Source: Litchfieldella xinjiangensis
GTDB lineage: Bacteria; Pseudomonadota; Gammaproteobacteria; Pseudomonadales; Halomonadaceae
NCBI RefSeq assembly: GCF_000759345.1
Contig: NZ_JPZL01000002.1
Span: 558,001 to 622,000 of the forward strand
Reading direction: 5' to 3'
DNA length: 64,000 bases
In this document: piece by piece, positions 36,587 through 45,417 of the stretch
Numbering within the stretch: the stretch's first letter is position 1
How the letters are laid out: the number at the start of each line of letters is the position of its first letter
The notes under the pieces: generated by a model
Told to the model about the DNA's origin: nothing
The model's input: only the letters and a program-made list of their open reading frames with translations
The model's database searches: none
Position numbers and translations under genes: made by a program

Positions 36587-39184
36587 ATGAGCGAAGAGAG
36601 TAAAAAAACGACGTCTGATTCGAGTGTCGATCTCGAAGAGATGGTGGCGTCATCGGATTCCGGCTCTCGCAAGCCGGCCGGTATGCCAGGCAAGGTTCTG
36701 GTGGGCACCGCTGCAGCTTGGTCTTTGTTCCAGCTGTGGATCGCGTCGCCACTACCTTTCATATTGGGTTTTGGCGTGTTCAATGCCACCGAATCCCGTT
36801 CGATCCACCTGGCTTTCGCCTTGTTCTTGGCTTACACGGCCTACCCGGCCCTCAAGGGCTCGCCGCGTGACAGAATCCCGATCCAGGATTGGCTATTGGG
36901 CCTGATCGCCGCCTTTGCCGGCGCTTACATGTTCATCTTCTACGAGCCGCTGTCACAGCGTCCCGGTGCGCCGATCATGCAGGACGTCGTGGTCGGTATT
37001 GCCGGCCTGCTGCTGCTGCTCGAGGCCACGCGCCGCGCCCTTGGGCCGCCGCTGATGATCGTGGCCATCGTATTCATCGTCTACTCTCTGGCAGGTCCTT
37101 ACATGCCGGGGATCCTGGCTCACCGGGGGGTCAGTCTCTCGGGTCTGGTCAACCATCAGTGGCTTACCACGCAGGGTGTATTCGGCATTGCCCTGGGGGT
37201 ATCGACCAGTTTCGTGTTCCTTTTCGTGCTATTCGGTGCCTTGCTCGACAAGGCCGGGGCAGGCAACTATTTCATCAAGGTCGCATTTTCGATGCTGGGC
37301 CACTACAAGGGGGGGCCTGCCAAGGCCGCCGTGGTTGCCTCGGGCATGACCGGTCTGATCTCGGGCTCATCGATCGCTAACGTGGTCACGACCGGTACCT
37401 TCACCGTACCCATGATGAAGCGCGTCGGATTCTCCTCTGAGAAGGCCGGCGCGGTGGAAGTGGCCTCGTCGGTCAATGGGCAGATCATGCCGCCGGTCAT
37501 GGGGGCTGCCGCCTTCCTGATGGTCGAGTACGTCGGCATTTCCTATGTCGAAGTCATCAAGCATGCTTTCCTGCCGGCGCTGATCTCCTATATTGCCTTG
37601 ATCTATATCGTTCATCTCGAGGCCCTCAAGGCGAATCTCCAGGGACTGGAAAGCAGCAACCCGAGCAAGCCCCTGCTGCAGAAAGTCATCGGTTTCCTGG
37701 GAGGGCTGCTGCTACTGATGGGATTGTCGTTCATCGTCTACTACGGCCTGGGGTGGCTCAAGCCGGTACTGGGCGAGGCGACCCCATGGGTGGTGGCGGT
37801 CGGCTTGGCGGGAATTTATGTCGCCTTGCTCAAGGTGGCCTCAGGCTATCCCGAGCTGGAACTCGACGACCCCAACGAGCTTATCTATACCCTGCCTCAG
37901 ACCAAGCCGACGGTCATGGTCGGGCTGCAGTACATTCTGCCGGTCATCGTGCTGGTCTGGTGCCTGATGGTCGAACGGCTGTCTCCGGGGCTCTCTGCCT
38001 TCTGGGCCACGGTCTTCATGATTTTCATCATCGTTACCCAGCGGCCCATCACGGCGATCTTCCGTCAACGTGGCCGGCTCGGAGAGGATATTCTTGAAGG
38101 CTTTCGCGACCTGTGGGACGGGCTGGTGACCGGGGCCCGAAACATGATCGGTATCGGCATCGCGACAGCCACAGCCGGGATCATCGTGGGTGCCGTCTCG
38201 CAGACCGGCGTCGGTCTGGTGCTGGCCGACGTCGTCGAGATCTTGTCGATGGGCAACCTGATGCTGATCCTACTGCTGACTGCGGTGCTCAGCCTGATCC
38301 TGGGGATGGGGCTGCCTACCACGGCGAACTATATCGTGGTCTCGGCGCTGCTCGCGCCGGTGATCGTGCAACTCGGTGAGCAGAACGGTCTGCTGGTGCC
38401 GTTGATAGCCGTACACCTGTTCGTGTTCTATTTCGGCATCATGGCGGATGTGACGCCCCCCGTGGGCCTGGCTTCCTTTGCCGCGGCCGCGGTATCCGGC
38501 GGCGATCCGATTCGTACCGGCTTTCAGGCGTTCTACTACAGCCTGCGGACCGCGGCCTTGCCGTTCCTGTTCATCTTCAATACCGACCTGCTGCTGATCG
38601 ATGTGTCGTTCATGCAGGGGATCGTGATCTTCGTGGTGGCAACGCTTGCCATGTTGATTTTCGCGGCGGGGACGCAGGGCTATATGCTGGCGCGCAGTCG
38701 CTGGTATGAGAGCCTGCTGCTGTTGCTGGTGGCGTTTACGCTATTCCGGCCAGGGTTCTGGATGGACATCATTCACGATCCGTACCGTTCGGTGCCGCCC
38801 AGCGAGTTCGTGCAGGCAATGGGTAACGTCGATGAGGACAGCACGTTGCGCCTGCAGATTCGCGGGGAGGATGCCTTCGGCGATACCTTGACCACCTACA
38901 TGCGATTGCCGGTTCCCGAAGGGGACAGCGGGGAAGAGCGGTTGGAAAATCTGGGGCTCGAGATCGTGATCGAGGATGATCGCGCCATCGTCGATATGGT
39001 GACCTTTGGCAGCACCGCTCAGGACCTGGGCTTCGACTTCGATCAGGAAATCATCGAAGTATTGGCGCCCGTGGATCGCTGGTCTAAGGAATGGATGTGG
39101 ATCCCGGCGTTCCTGGTATTCGCGCTTATCGTGTTGTTGCAGCGGCGTCGGCGCGACAGCCCGGCGTCGCCGGCGGCAGCCTGA
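36587..39184 (+). CDS. TRAP transporter fused 4TM/12TM permease (TAXI-linked)
   Basis: The ATG at 36587 (MSEESKKTTS) gives 865 residues. A soluble acidic N-terminus is followed by about 18 helices. DctQ-like helices occupy roughly 40-200. The DctM-like part contains GLISGSSIANVVTTGTFTVPMMKRVGF, GQIMPPVMGAAAFLM, LGMGLPTTANYIVVSALLAPVI and ADVTPPVGLASFAAAAVSGGDP. The soluble C-terminal part (about 720-840) looks like DUF3394, seen in this fused class. It is the inner-membrane channel for the TAXI protein upstream. Confidence 0.94.
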   Translation: MSEESKKTTSDSSVDLEEMVASSDSGSRKPAGMPGKVLVGTAAAWSLFQLWIASPLPFILGFGVFNATESRSIHLAFALFLAYTAYPALKGSPRDRIPIQDWLLGLIAAFAGAYMFIFYEPLSQRPGAPIMQDVVVGIAGLLLLLEATRRALGPPLMIVAIVFIVYSLAGPYMPGILAHRGVSLSGLVNHQWLTTQGVFGIALGVSTSFVFLFVLFGALLDKAGAGNYFIKVAFSMLGHYKGGPAKAAVVASGMTGLISGSSIANVVTTGTFTVPMMKRVGFSSEKAGAVEVASSVNGQIMPPVMGAAAFLMVEYVGISYVEVIKHAFLPALISYIALIYIVHLEALKANLQGLESSNPSKPLLQKVIGFLGGLLLLMGLSFIVYYGLGWLKPVLGEATPWVVAVGLAGIYVALLKVASGYPELELDDPNELIYTLPQTKPTVMVGLQYILPVIVLVWCLMVERLSPGLSAFWATVFMIFIIVTQRPITAIFRQRGRLGEDILEGFRDLWDGLVTGARNMIGIGIATATAGIIVGAVSQTGVGLVLADVVEILSMGNLMLILLLTAVLSLILGMGLPTTANYIVVSALLAPVIVQLGEQNGLLVPLIAVHLFVFYFGIMADVTPPVGLASFAAAAVSGGDPIRTGFQAFYYSLRTAALPFLFIFNTDLLLIDVSFMQGIVIFVVATLAMLIFAAGTQGYMLARSRWYESLLLLLVAFTLFRPGFWMDIIHDPYRSVPPSEFVQAMGNVDEDSTLRLQIRGEDAFGDTLTTYMRLPVPEGDSGEERLENLGLEIVIEDDRAIVDMVTFGSTAQDLGFDFDQEIIEVLAPVDRWSKEWMWIPAFLVFALIVLLQRRRRDSPASPAAA

Positions 39185-39196
39185 GGCAAGGAGGGT

Positions 39197-39338
39197 GTGA
39201 AGTATAAAAAGATACTGCTGCCCGTGGACCTCAACGAGGAGGCCTCCTGGTCCCGGGCCTTGCCCACGGCACGTGCTTGGACCCAATGCTGAGCATGTGG
39301 TCCACCATTCCCGTATCTCGGTGAGGGTGGTCCGCTAG
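39197..39338 (+). pseudogene. Universal stress protein (UspA) remnant with internal deletion
   Basis: AAGGAGG precedes a GTG at 39197 that reads KYKKILLPVDLNEEASWSRA, the start of a UspA protein, but stops at 39290. One base out of frame, 39291-39338 reads EHVVHHSRISVRVVR and stop, the typical UspA C-terminus. About 100 central residues of the usual 140-150 are missing. UspA genes commonly follow TRAP permeases (for example teaD after teaABC in Halomonas elongata, where the protein modulates transport), so the position fits a lost accessory gene. Confidence 0.88.
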
Positions 39339-39359
39339 TCAGGCCGCATCTCGTGTAAA

Positions 39360-39395
39360 AACGCCAAGGCCCCGCATCTGCGGGGCCTTGGCGTT
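39360..39395. terminator. 17-bp hairpin terminator, convergent
   Basis: Positions 39360-39376 pair perfectly with 39379-39395. On the minus strand it is followed by a U-run (from AAAAA at 39357-39361), so it is a good terminator for the M23 peptidase gene. It probably also ends the TAXI operon. Confidence 0.85.
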
Positions 39396-39416
39396 CATAG
39401 GGACCAAGCGCGGTAC

Positions 39417-41138
39417 TTAGATGCCGTCGTGGGGACGTTCCTCACGATTTCTCGTACTTGCGACGACGGTACCGGTCTCGCCGCTTTCGAGTGTGGCCAG
39501 GAGTTGCTCGGACTCACGCTTGAAAGCTGCCAGCGCTTCACCGTTCAGGGCCTGGTTCTCGGGAAGTTCCACACGCATGGGGTCGACCTGCTTGCTGTTG
39601 ACGATCACCTCATAGTGCAAGTGAGGGCCCGTGCTGCGACCGGTATTGCCGGACAGGGCGATACGCTCACCCATGGTCACGCGATCGCCGCGACTGACCA
39701 GGGGCTGCGACAGGTGCAGGTAGCGTGTGCGGTAGCCATTGTCATGGCGTACCACGATGAAACGGCCGGCCAACGGGTGGTTGCCGACCTTTTCTACGCG
39801 ACCATTGGCCGGTGAGTTCACAGGGGTGCCGCTGGGCATGGCAAAGTCGGTACCATAATGCGGACTGACGCGGCCGGTGACCGGATGCTTGCGCTGCAGG
39901 TTGAACGAGGAACTTTGACGGTAACTGCCATTGAAGGGGTAGCGTGAGAAAGCGGGATCGAGGCTGTGTCCTTCGGGCGTATAGAAGCGATTGTCGGTGC
40001 TATTGCGCACAATCGTCAGGTCCATGCGGGCCCCTTCGTACTGTACGGCAAGGATCCGGGGATCCAGCTGCTGGCCGTCGATCACGTCATGCTCCACCAG
40101 GACCTGAAAACTATCGCCGCGACGAGTGTCGCGGCGGAAGTCGAGTTTCTTGGCGAGCACGCTGCTCAACTGTGCCACCTCAGCAGCGGAGAGACCGGTC
40201 GCTTCAGCCGAACGGCCGAAGCTTCCGCTGACCGTACCGGCGTACAGGCGTTGTGTCGGCTCGCCGGCCTTCTCGATCGTCGCGATGTCGAATGTGTCTT
40301 CGCCGCGCTCGATCAGATAGCCGGTCCGAGCGTTTTTCATGACGCGCAATGCCAGCAACTTGTTGTTCTCGTCGAGCTGGTATTCAAAACCACGCCCGAC
40401 GCGCAGCCGTGTCAGGATATTCTGATCGGGCAAGCTATCGAGCAAGCTGAGAACTTCGCTGTAGCCCATGCCCAGATTGCGTTCGGCGAGAACGGCGAAT
40501 GTATCGCCAGGCTGAATGGTATAGGTTTGCCATTCGGGGGTGTACGTCTCGTGAGCGACGATCTCTTCTTCAAGGAAGACGTGCTCTTCATCAAAGAGCA
40601 TCAGCGGGTCGGCTGAATAGTCGTCGTAGGAGGTGCCGTCGTCGTGCTCGCCGTTCTCGAACGACCAGCCATTCGGCAACATCATGGCCAAGTGCAACAC
40701 GTCGGAATCGATACGCGGGCGCTTGGCTGTTTCCGTGGCACGTTCCTGAACCGGAGTGACCGGATTCGTCGGCGTCATCACGCTTGCCGACATGGTGTCC
40801 GTCGTTTCTCCAGCGTGAGCTTGAGAGAGGAACTCGATATCCAGGATTTCGTGAACTTTAAGTTCACTAATCGGTACGTGGTGCTGTGTCGCATCCAATG
40901 CGGAAGTGGCTAATTGAACCGCTTCGGCAATCGGATGTTTTACGCCGATTGCAGCCGCATCGTCGGACTGTAAATCCAGGCCAACCGGTGCGGCAACAAT
41001 GGCGGAATCGCGCTCGAAAGACGCCGTGTCATCGAACGCGCTGAAGATCTTTTGTGTGCCCAGCACGGTAACCATGGTAGCTACCGGCAAAAGTAACAAT
41101 TTGTGTGTGCGGGGCAGCGAATGTAGGATTCGCAACAT
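39417..41138 (-). CDS. LysM-M23 murein endopeptidase (MepM-like)
   Basis: I start it at MLRILHSLPRTHKLLLLP (ATG ending 41138), giving 573 aa. The longer frame would run into the pirin terminator. An N-terminal anchor (about 10-30) is followed by an acidic region and a LysM/OapA-type domain (WQTYTIQPGDTFAVLAERNLG, about 230-275). The C-terminal M23 domain has zinc-site motifs HYGTDFAMPSGTPV and GPHLHYEV. It should cleave peptidoglycan cross-links during wall growth. Length and layout match gammaproteobacterial MepM/YebA. Confidence 0.9.
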   Translation of the reverse strand: MLRILHSLPRTHKLLLLPVATMVTVLGTQKIFSAFDDTASFERDSAIVAAPVGLDLQSDDAAAIGVKHPIAEAVQLATSALDATQHHVPISELKVHEILDIEFLSQAHAGETTDTMSASVMTPTNPVTPVQERATETAKRPRIDSDVLHLAMMLPNGWSFENGEHDDGTSYDDYSADPLMLFDEEHVFLEEEIVAHETYTPEWQTYTIQPGDTFAVLAERNLGMGYSEVLSLLDSLPDQNILTRLRVGRGFEYQLDENNKLLALRVMKNARTGYLIERGEDTFDIATIEKAGEPTQRLYAGTVSGSFGRSAEATGLSAAEVAQLSSVLAKKLDFRRDTRRGDSFQVLVEHDVIDGQQLDPRILAVQYEGARMDLTIVRNSTDNRFYTPEGHSLDPAFSRYPFNGSYRQSSSFNLQRKHPVTGRVSPHYGTDFAMPSGTPVNSPANGRVEKVGNHPLAGRFIVVRHDNGYRTRYLHLSQPLVSRGDRVTMGERIALSGNTGRSTGPHLHYEVIVNSKQVDPMRVELPENQALNGEALAAFKRESEQLLATLESGETGTVVASTRNREERPHDGI

Positions 41139-41241
41139 GATAAAAGGCCGTACGTGATAAAGGGATATAAGAAGGCAGATGAACCTTAACCCATGACGTA
41201 TAGCCTGCCTAGTCTGTATGTTGGTACAGTAAAAATGCATG

Positions 41242-41277
41242 CAGCGCAGAGGCCTCCATTCCGGGGGCCTCGCGCTG
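41242..41277 (-). terminator. Hairpin terminator downstream of pirin gene
   Basis: CAGCGC (41242-41247) and GAGGCC (41249-41254) pair with GGCCTC (41266-41271) and GCGCTG (41272-41277), with one bulged base. Leftward, ATGCATTTTTACT gives a U-run on the minus strand. Confidence 0.75.
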
Positions 41278-41336
41278 TGTCAATCGAGAGATAAAGGTTA
41301 AAAGGACGTTTGTTCAGGTAATTAAAAGTTACCGAT

Positions 41337-42191
41337 TCATTCCGTTAGTGTGCCGTCCCGATAGGCCTGAAGTGTCTGCTCCAGCTCGTCACGGCTGTTC
41401 ATTACAAAGGGACCGTAATGGGCAATCGGCTCATTGTGAGGCGTTCCGGCGAGAACTAACGCCTGGCTGTCTCGATGGGCATGGAGCGTGACATGATCTC
41501 CGCTACTCAATCTGGCGAGTTGACCGGCATCGACACGTTGCCCTTCGATTTCAACGCTACCCGAGAATACATATATCAGTAGCGTCGTTTGGACGCAGGC
41601 CAGTTTGAGTGTCCCGCCCGATTCGAGCGAGGCATGGGCAATACCGGCGTTACCGGCCAACGCATTCAGGGGCCCCTCGATATGGGTCCCGTCGTCTCGT
41701 GTCCACTTGCCACCCAGTGCGGTGAGTTTGCCCCCCGATGCTTCGAAGTGAGGCATCTCATGGCTGCGTACGTCCCGGTAGGTGGCCGGGCTGAGCTTGT
41801 CCTTGGCGGCCAGGTTGAGCCACAACTGAAAGGCATGCAAACCCTGGCTGTCGGTCAGCGGCATCTCGGAATGCACGATGCCGCGACCGGTATGCATCCA
41901 CTGGGCATCACCGGCACGAATGGTGCTGGTATGGCCCATATGGTCCTCATGGGCCAGCCCCCCGTGAATGACATAGGTCAATGTCTGGATGCCCCGGTGC
42001 GGGTGGGAAGGGAACCCGCCGATGTAGTCGTCGGGCTGGTCGGAGCCAAGCTCGTCGAGCATCAGGAACGGGTCGATACCGCCGCCGAAATCGTGAATGC
42101 GTCGAATCTGTACCCCATCACCATCGGCGCTGGGATGGCTCTTGATGATCCGCTCGACGGAACGTGGCGCGGTAAACTGTCCGGCGCTCAT
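41337..42191 (-). CDS. Pirin-family protein
   Basis: The 284-residue protein has the bicupin pirin fold. Metal-site motifs include GGFPSHPHRGIQTLTYV and MHTGRGIVHSEMP, then LHAFQLWLNL and a second cupin with VFSGSVEIEG. Bacterial pirins may act as quercetinase-like dioxygenases or redox-sensing partners, and the physiological role is often unclear. It is divergent from a LysR gene, with a 96-bp shared region, so it is a probable LysR target. Confidence 0.92.
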   Translation of the reverse strand: MSAGQFTAPRSVERIIKSHPSADGDGVQIRRIHDFGGGIDPFLMLDELGSDQPDDYIGGFPSHPHRGIQTLTYVIHGGLAHEDHMGHTSTIRAGDAQWMHTGRGIVHSEMPLTDSQGLHAFQLWLNLAAKDKLSPATYRDVRSHEMPHFEASGGKLTALGGKWTRDDGTHIEGPLNALAGNAGIAHASLESGGTLKLACVQTTLLIYVFSGSVEIEGQRVDAGQLARLSSGDHVTLHAHRDSQALVLAGTPHNEPIAHYGPFVMNSRDELEQTLQAYRDGTLTE

Positions 42192-42216
42192 GGTGAACCC
42201 CCATTACGTTGGAATA

Positions 42217-42235
42217 GATGGCATTCTAGGCCATC
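42217..42235. promoter_or_regulatory. Inverted repeat between pirin and lysR genes
   Basis: GATGGC-N7-GCCATC is a perfect six-base inverted repeat in the 96-bp divergent gap. It is a candidate binding site for the adjacent LysR protein, although the classical T-N11-A spacing is not exact. Confidence 0.4.
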
Positions 42236-42287
42236 CTTTTCGAAGCTTAAGCGCATAATTTGCCGCTTTACGTTCGAGGAATTCGAA

Positions 42288-43214
42288 ATGTCGCGAGTCA
42301 CGCTGGCGCAGTGGCAGATGCTGGCCGCCGTCATCGACCATGGAGGTTTTGCCAAGGCGGCAGAGGCGGTGCACAAGAGCCCGTCGACACTCAATCATGC
42401 GGTGCACAAGCTCGAGGAGCAGCTCGGCGTTCAAGTCCTTGAACTGTCCGGTCGTCATGTACGGCTTACCGAAGCCGGTGAAATGCTCTTGAGGCGTGCG
42501 CGCCAGTTGATCGAGAGTGCTGCGGCGCTGGAGGATGTCGCCGAGCGTCTTTCCGAAGGCCTGGAAGCCGAAGTGATCCTGGCCGTCGATCAACTCTTCC
42601 CTCCCGATGCATTGGCGCATGCCTTGGAGACGTTCTCGTCGACATATCCCCTCATCCGCGTGCAGCTGCACGAGACAGTGCTGAATGGCGGCATCGAGAT
42701 GCTCTACGATGCGCGGGCTGACCTGGTCATCTCGGGCCTGGCTCCGCAGGGGTTCCTTGGTGAGCCGTTGGTCAGCGTGACCTTCGTCGCCGTCGCCCAT
42801 CCCTCGCATGCGCTGCATCGTCTAGGCCGTGAACTCGACCTGCGCGATCTGGAACAGCACCGGCAACTGGTGGTGCGTGATTCTGCGTTACGCCAGTCGA
42901 TGGATGCGGGGTGGCTCAAGGCCGAGCAGCGTTGGACAGTGAGTCATCTGGATACCTCGATCGATATGCTGACCCGAGGCCTGGGCTTTGCCTGGGTGCC
43001 TGTCACGCGCATCGGCGAGCTTCTTGCCGCGGGCGATCTGGTTCCGTTGCCGTTGAATGCGGGGGGTGTGCGTGAAGTTCCCATGCAACTGTTCTTTCGC
43101 GACCGCGATCGGGCCGGCCCGGCGACCCATGCCTTGGCCGGCGCATTGTCCCGCGCTGTGCAGCAATGCTGCGCCGACGCCCAGGATTCGATTTCCTCGA
43201 ACGAGACCCGCTAA
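42288..43214 (+). CDS. LysR-family transcriptional regulator
   Basis: The ATG at 42288 (MSRVTLAQWQML) follows GAGGAA. The 308-residue protein has a winged helix-turn-helix (about 5-60, GGFAKAAEAVHKSPSTLNHAVHKLEEQLGV) and a linker helix. The substrate-binding domain begins at about residue 90. It shares a divergent promoter region with pirin, and a hydroquinone reductase gene follows 72 bp downstream. The arrangement recalls E. coli yhaJ with yhaK (pirin-type) and yqjG, so sensing of quinones or aromatic compounds is a reasonable guess. Confidence 0.9.
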   Translation: MSRVTLAQWQMLAAVIDHGGFAKAAEAVHKSPSTLNHAVHKLEEQLGVQVLELSGRHVRLTEAGEMLLRRARQLIESAAALEDVAERLSEGLEAEVILAVDQLFPPDALAHALETFSSTYPLIRVQLHETVLNGGIEMLYDARADLVISGLAPQGFLGEPLVSVTFVAVAHPSHALHRLGRELDLRDLEQHRQLVVRDSALRQSMDAGWLKAEQRWTVSHLDTSIDMLTRGLGFAWVPVTRIGELLAAGDLVPLPLNAGGVREVPMQLFFRDRDRAGPATHALAGALSRAVQQCCADAQDSISSNETR

Positions 43215-43286
43215 ATCCTGCGCTTGAGTGTGGGTTGCTTCGCGCTAGGCTTGCTAGTCAATAGACCGTCAATGAGGGAGAGCGGC

Positions 43287-44291
43287 ATGGGATTGTTGAT
43301 CGATGGGACATGGCACGACCAGTGGTACGACACCAAGCAGCATGGCGGAGAGTTCGTGCGCGAATCCTCCAAGTTACGCGATTGGGTGACTACCGATGGC
43401 GAGCCGGGCCCACAAGGCCAGCCGGGGCTCCCCGCCGAACCTGGGCGCTACCACCTGTATGTTTCGTTGGCTTGTCCCTGGGCGCATCGCACCTTGATCA
43501 TGCGTAAGCTCAAGGGGCTCGAGGATCTCATTGGCCTGTCCTGGGTCAGCCCGTTGATGCTCGATCAGGGATGGAGCTACAGCGTGGAAGAGGGCGCCAG
43601 TGGCGATCCAGTCAATGACGTTGAGTTCCACCACCAGCTCTACACCCTGACCGACCCGCACTATACGGGCCGTGTCACCGTGCCGGTGCTTTGGGACAAG
43701 CAGCAGAAGCGTATCGTCAATAACGAATCCGCCGAGCTGGTACGCATCTTCAACACAGCCTTCGACGAACTCACCGGCAATCGGCTCGACTTCTACCCCC
43801 AGGAGTTGCGCGGGGTCATCGACGAAGTCAATGACGACGTCTACGACCATATCAACAATGGCGTCTACAAGTCCGGCTTCGCTACCGAGCAGGACGTATA
43901 CGATAAGCACGTGACTGCCTTGTTCGAAGCGCTCGACCGGGTCGAGTCCCGCTTGTCAGAGAACCGTTACCTCGCCGGGCAGTGGCTGACAGAGGCCGAC
44001 ATCCGCCTATTCACCACGCTGGTGCGTTTCGATGCGGTCTACTTTGGCCATTTCAAGTGCAACCTTCGGCGCATCGAGGACTATCCCAACCTCTCTCACT
44101 ACCTGCGTGAGTTGTATCAATGGCCGGGTATCGCCGAGACCGTGGACATGCAGCACATCAAGCGCCACTATTACTACAGTCACGACACCATCAACCCGAC
44201 ACGTATCGTGCCCAAGGGCCCGCTGCTCGACTTCGATCGGCCGCACGACCGTGAGCGGCTGCCGGGCAAGGGGATTCGTGAGCAGAGGTAG
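43287..44291 (+). CDS. Glutathionyl-hydroquinone reductase (YqjG/ECM4 family)
   Basis: The ATG at 43287 (MGLLIDGTWHDQWYDT) follows GGGAGAG. The 334-residue Xi-class glutathione transferase has an N-terminal thioredoxin fold with catalytic cysteine in SLACPWAHR. Its C-terminal helical domain contains YLAGQWLTEADIRLFTTLVRFD and the characteristic HFKCN and QWPGIAETV. It reduces glutathionyl-hydroquinones to hydroquinones using GSH. It lies downstream of the LysR gene, probably in the same transcript. Confidence 0.95.
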   Translation: MGLLIDGTWHDQWYDTKQHGGEFVRESSKLRDWVTTDGEPGPQGQPGLPAEPGRYHLYVSLACPWAHRTLIMRKLKGLEDLIGLSWVSPLMLDQGWSYSVEEGASGDPVNDVEFHHQLYTLTDPHYTGRVTVPVLWDKQQKRIVNNESAELVRIFNTAFDELTGNRLDFYPQELRGVIDEVNDDVYDHINNGVYKSGFATEQDVYDKHVTALFEALDRVESRLSENRYLAGQWLTEADIRLFTTLVRFDAVYFGHFKCNLRRIEDYPNLSHYLRELYQWPGIAETVDMQHIKRHYYYSHDTINPTRIVPKGPLLDFDRPHDRERLPGKGIREQR

Positions 44292-44313
44292 GCAGAGATA
44301 GAAAGGGGAGAGT

Positions 44314-44344
44314 GGTTGCGCCGCTCCCACGGAGCGGCGCAACC
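44314..44344. terminator. 14-bp hairpin between convergent genes
   Basis: Positions 44314-44327 pair perfectly with 44331-44344 around CAC. It lies between the stops of the hydroquinone reductase and the sugar-binding protein. There is no long T-run, but position and strength suggest a shared terminator. Confidence 0.7.
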
Positions 44345-44355
44345 AGGGCCGCCTG

Positions 44356-45324
44356 TCAGTAGGCGGCATCCGGCTCGTAGAAGTCCTCGACGTTATCGGC
44401 AGTGATCAGGTCGGCAGCCAGGATCACCCGTGACGGTACGCCGTGATACATGTTGCCGAGCTGCTCCCCTTTTACCCCGTGAACGGCCAGGGCGATGGCG
44501 GAAGCAATCATGTTGGGCGGATAGGTCACCGTGCCACGTACCACCGGGTGATCGTCGCGAATCATCTCGATGACCCGCTGAGAACCGCCACCGCCGACGA
44601 TCAGTTGGACGTCGTCGCGCTCGTTTTCTTCCACCGCCCGCAGGGCGGCGATCAGTACGTCATCGTCACCGGCCCAGATGGCATCGACCTGCGAGTTACT
44701 ACCGAGTAGATCCTCGGTCACGCTCAAGGCCTGCTGTGGATTCCAGTCGGTGGTCTGTGAATCGAGGATATTGATGCCGGGGTAGTCGGCCATCACGGCA
44801 TTGAAGGCCTCGACGCGCTGGGTATTGATCGGAATCGATGGCCCTTCGAGTACCAGGATATCCCCTTCGCCACCGAGCTCCTCGGCCATGTAACGGGCGG
44901 CGACCTCGCCGAGCCCCGGGTTGTCCCCGGCCAGGAAAACGTCCTGGCTGGGCTCTTCCAGCTCCCGGTCGACCACGACGGTATAGATGCCCGATTCGTA
45001 GGCTTCGGAGATCACCTGCTGCAGCGTGGCGGGGTTATGGGGCAGGATGACCAGCGCGTCGATGTCGCGAATCATCAGGTCTTCGACGTCCGAGACCTGG
45101 GCGGTGCCCGAGCTGGCCGACAGCACCGTGAACGTGACGTCGTCGTACTTTTCGGCCAGGTCCTCGGTAGCGCGCTGCGCCCACCATAGTAAGCCCGCCG
45201 TCCAGCCGTGGTCGGCAGAGGGCACGGTCACGCCGATATGATAGTCGTCTGCGATGGCCGCCAGCGACGTGCCAGCCAGGGCGGTTGCCAGGGCGGCCTG
45301 CTTGAGAACGCGTGTTATCGTCAT
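44356..45324 (-). CDS. Sugar ABC transporter substrate-binding protein (RbsB-like)
   Basis: The ATG ending 45324 (MTITRVLKQAAL) follows GGAGTG; a GTG three codons upstream is less likely. The 322-residue protein has a signal peptide ending LAAIADD. A type I periplasmic fold follows with HIGVTVPSADHGWTAGLLWWAQRA, DALVILPHNPATLQ, VVVDRELEE and DAIWAGDDDVLIAALRAVEE. It binds a sugar for the RbsC- and RbsA-like subunits upstream. Being last in the operon is unusual, since binding proteins are often first. The ligand is unknown. Confidence 0.92.
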   Translation of the reverse strand: MTITRVLKQAALATALAGTSLAAIADDYHIGVTVPSADHGWTAGLLWWAQRATEDLAEKYDDVTFTVLSASSGTAQVSDVEDLMIRDIDALVILPHNPATLQQVISEAYESGIYTVVVDRELEEPSQDVFLAGDNPGLGEVAARYMAEELGGEGDILVLEGPSIPINTQRVEAFNAVMADYPGINILDSQTTDWNPQQALSVTEDLLGSNSQVDAIWAGDDDVLIAALRAVEENERDDVQLIVGGGGSQRVIEMIRDDHPVVRGTVTYPPNMIASAIALAVHGVKGEQLGNMYHGVPSRVILAADLITADNVEDFYEPDAAY

Positions 45325-45417
45325 TGTTGTCACTCCATTGCATCGTTGTCGTACGAATGGGCTGGCATACCCAGCGATGACGGCACAGCGGCGCCCGGAG
45401 ACGCCGGCCGCCTCCAG

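Noticed and set aside
41589-42287. Long N-terminal extension of the LysR protein
   Set aside because: It overlaps the divergent pirin gene entirely. The helix-turn-helix begins right after the ATG at 42288, with GAGGAA upstream.
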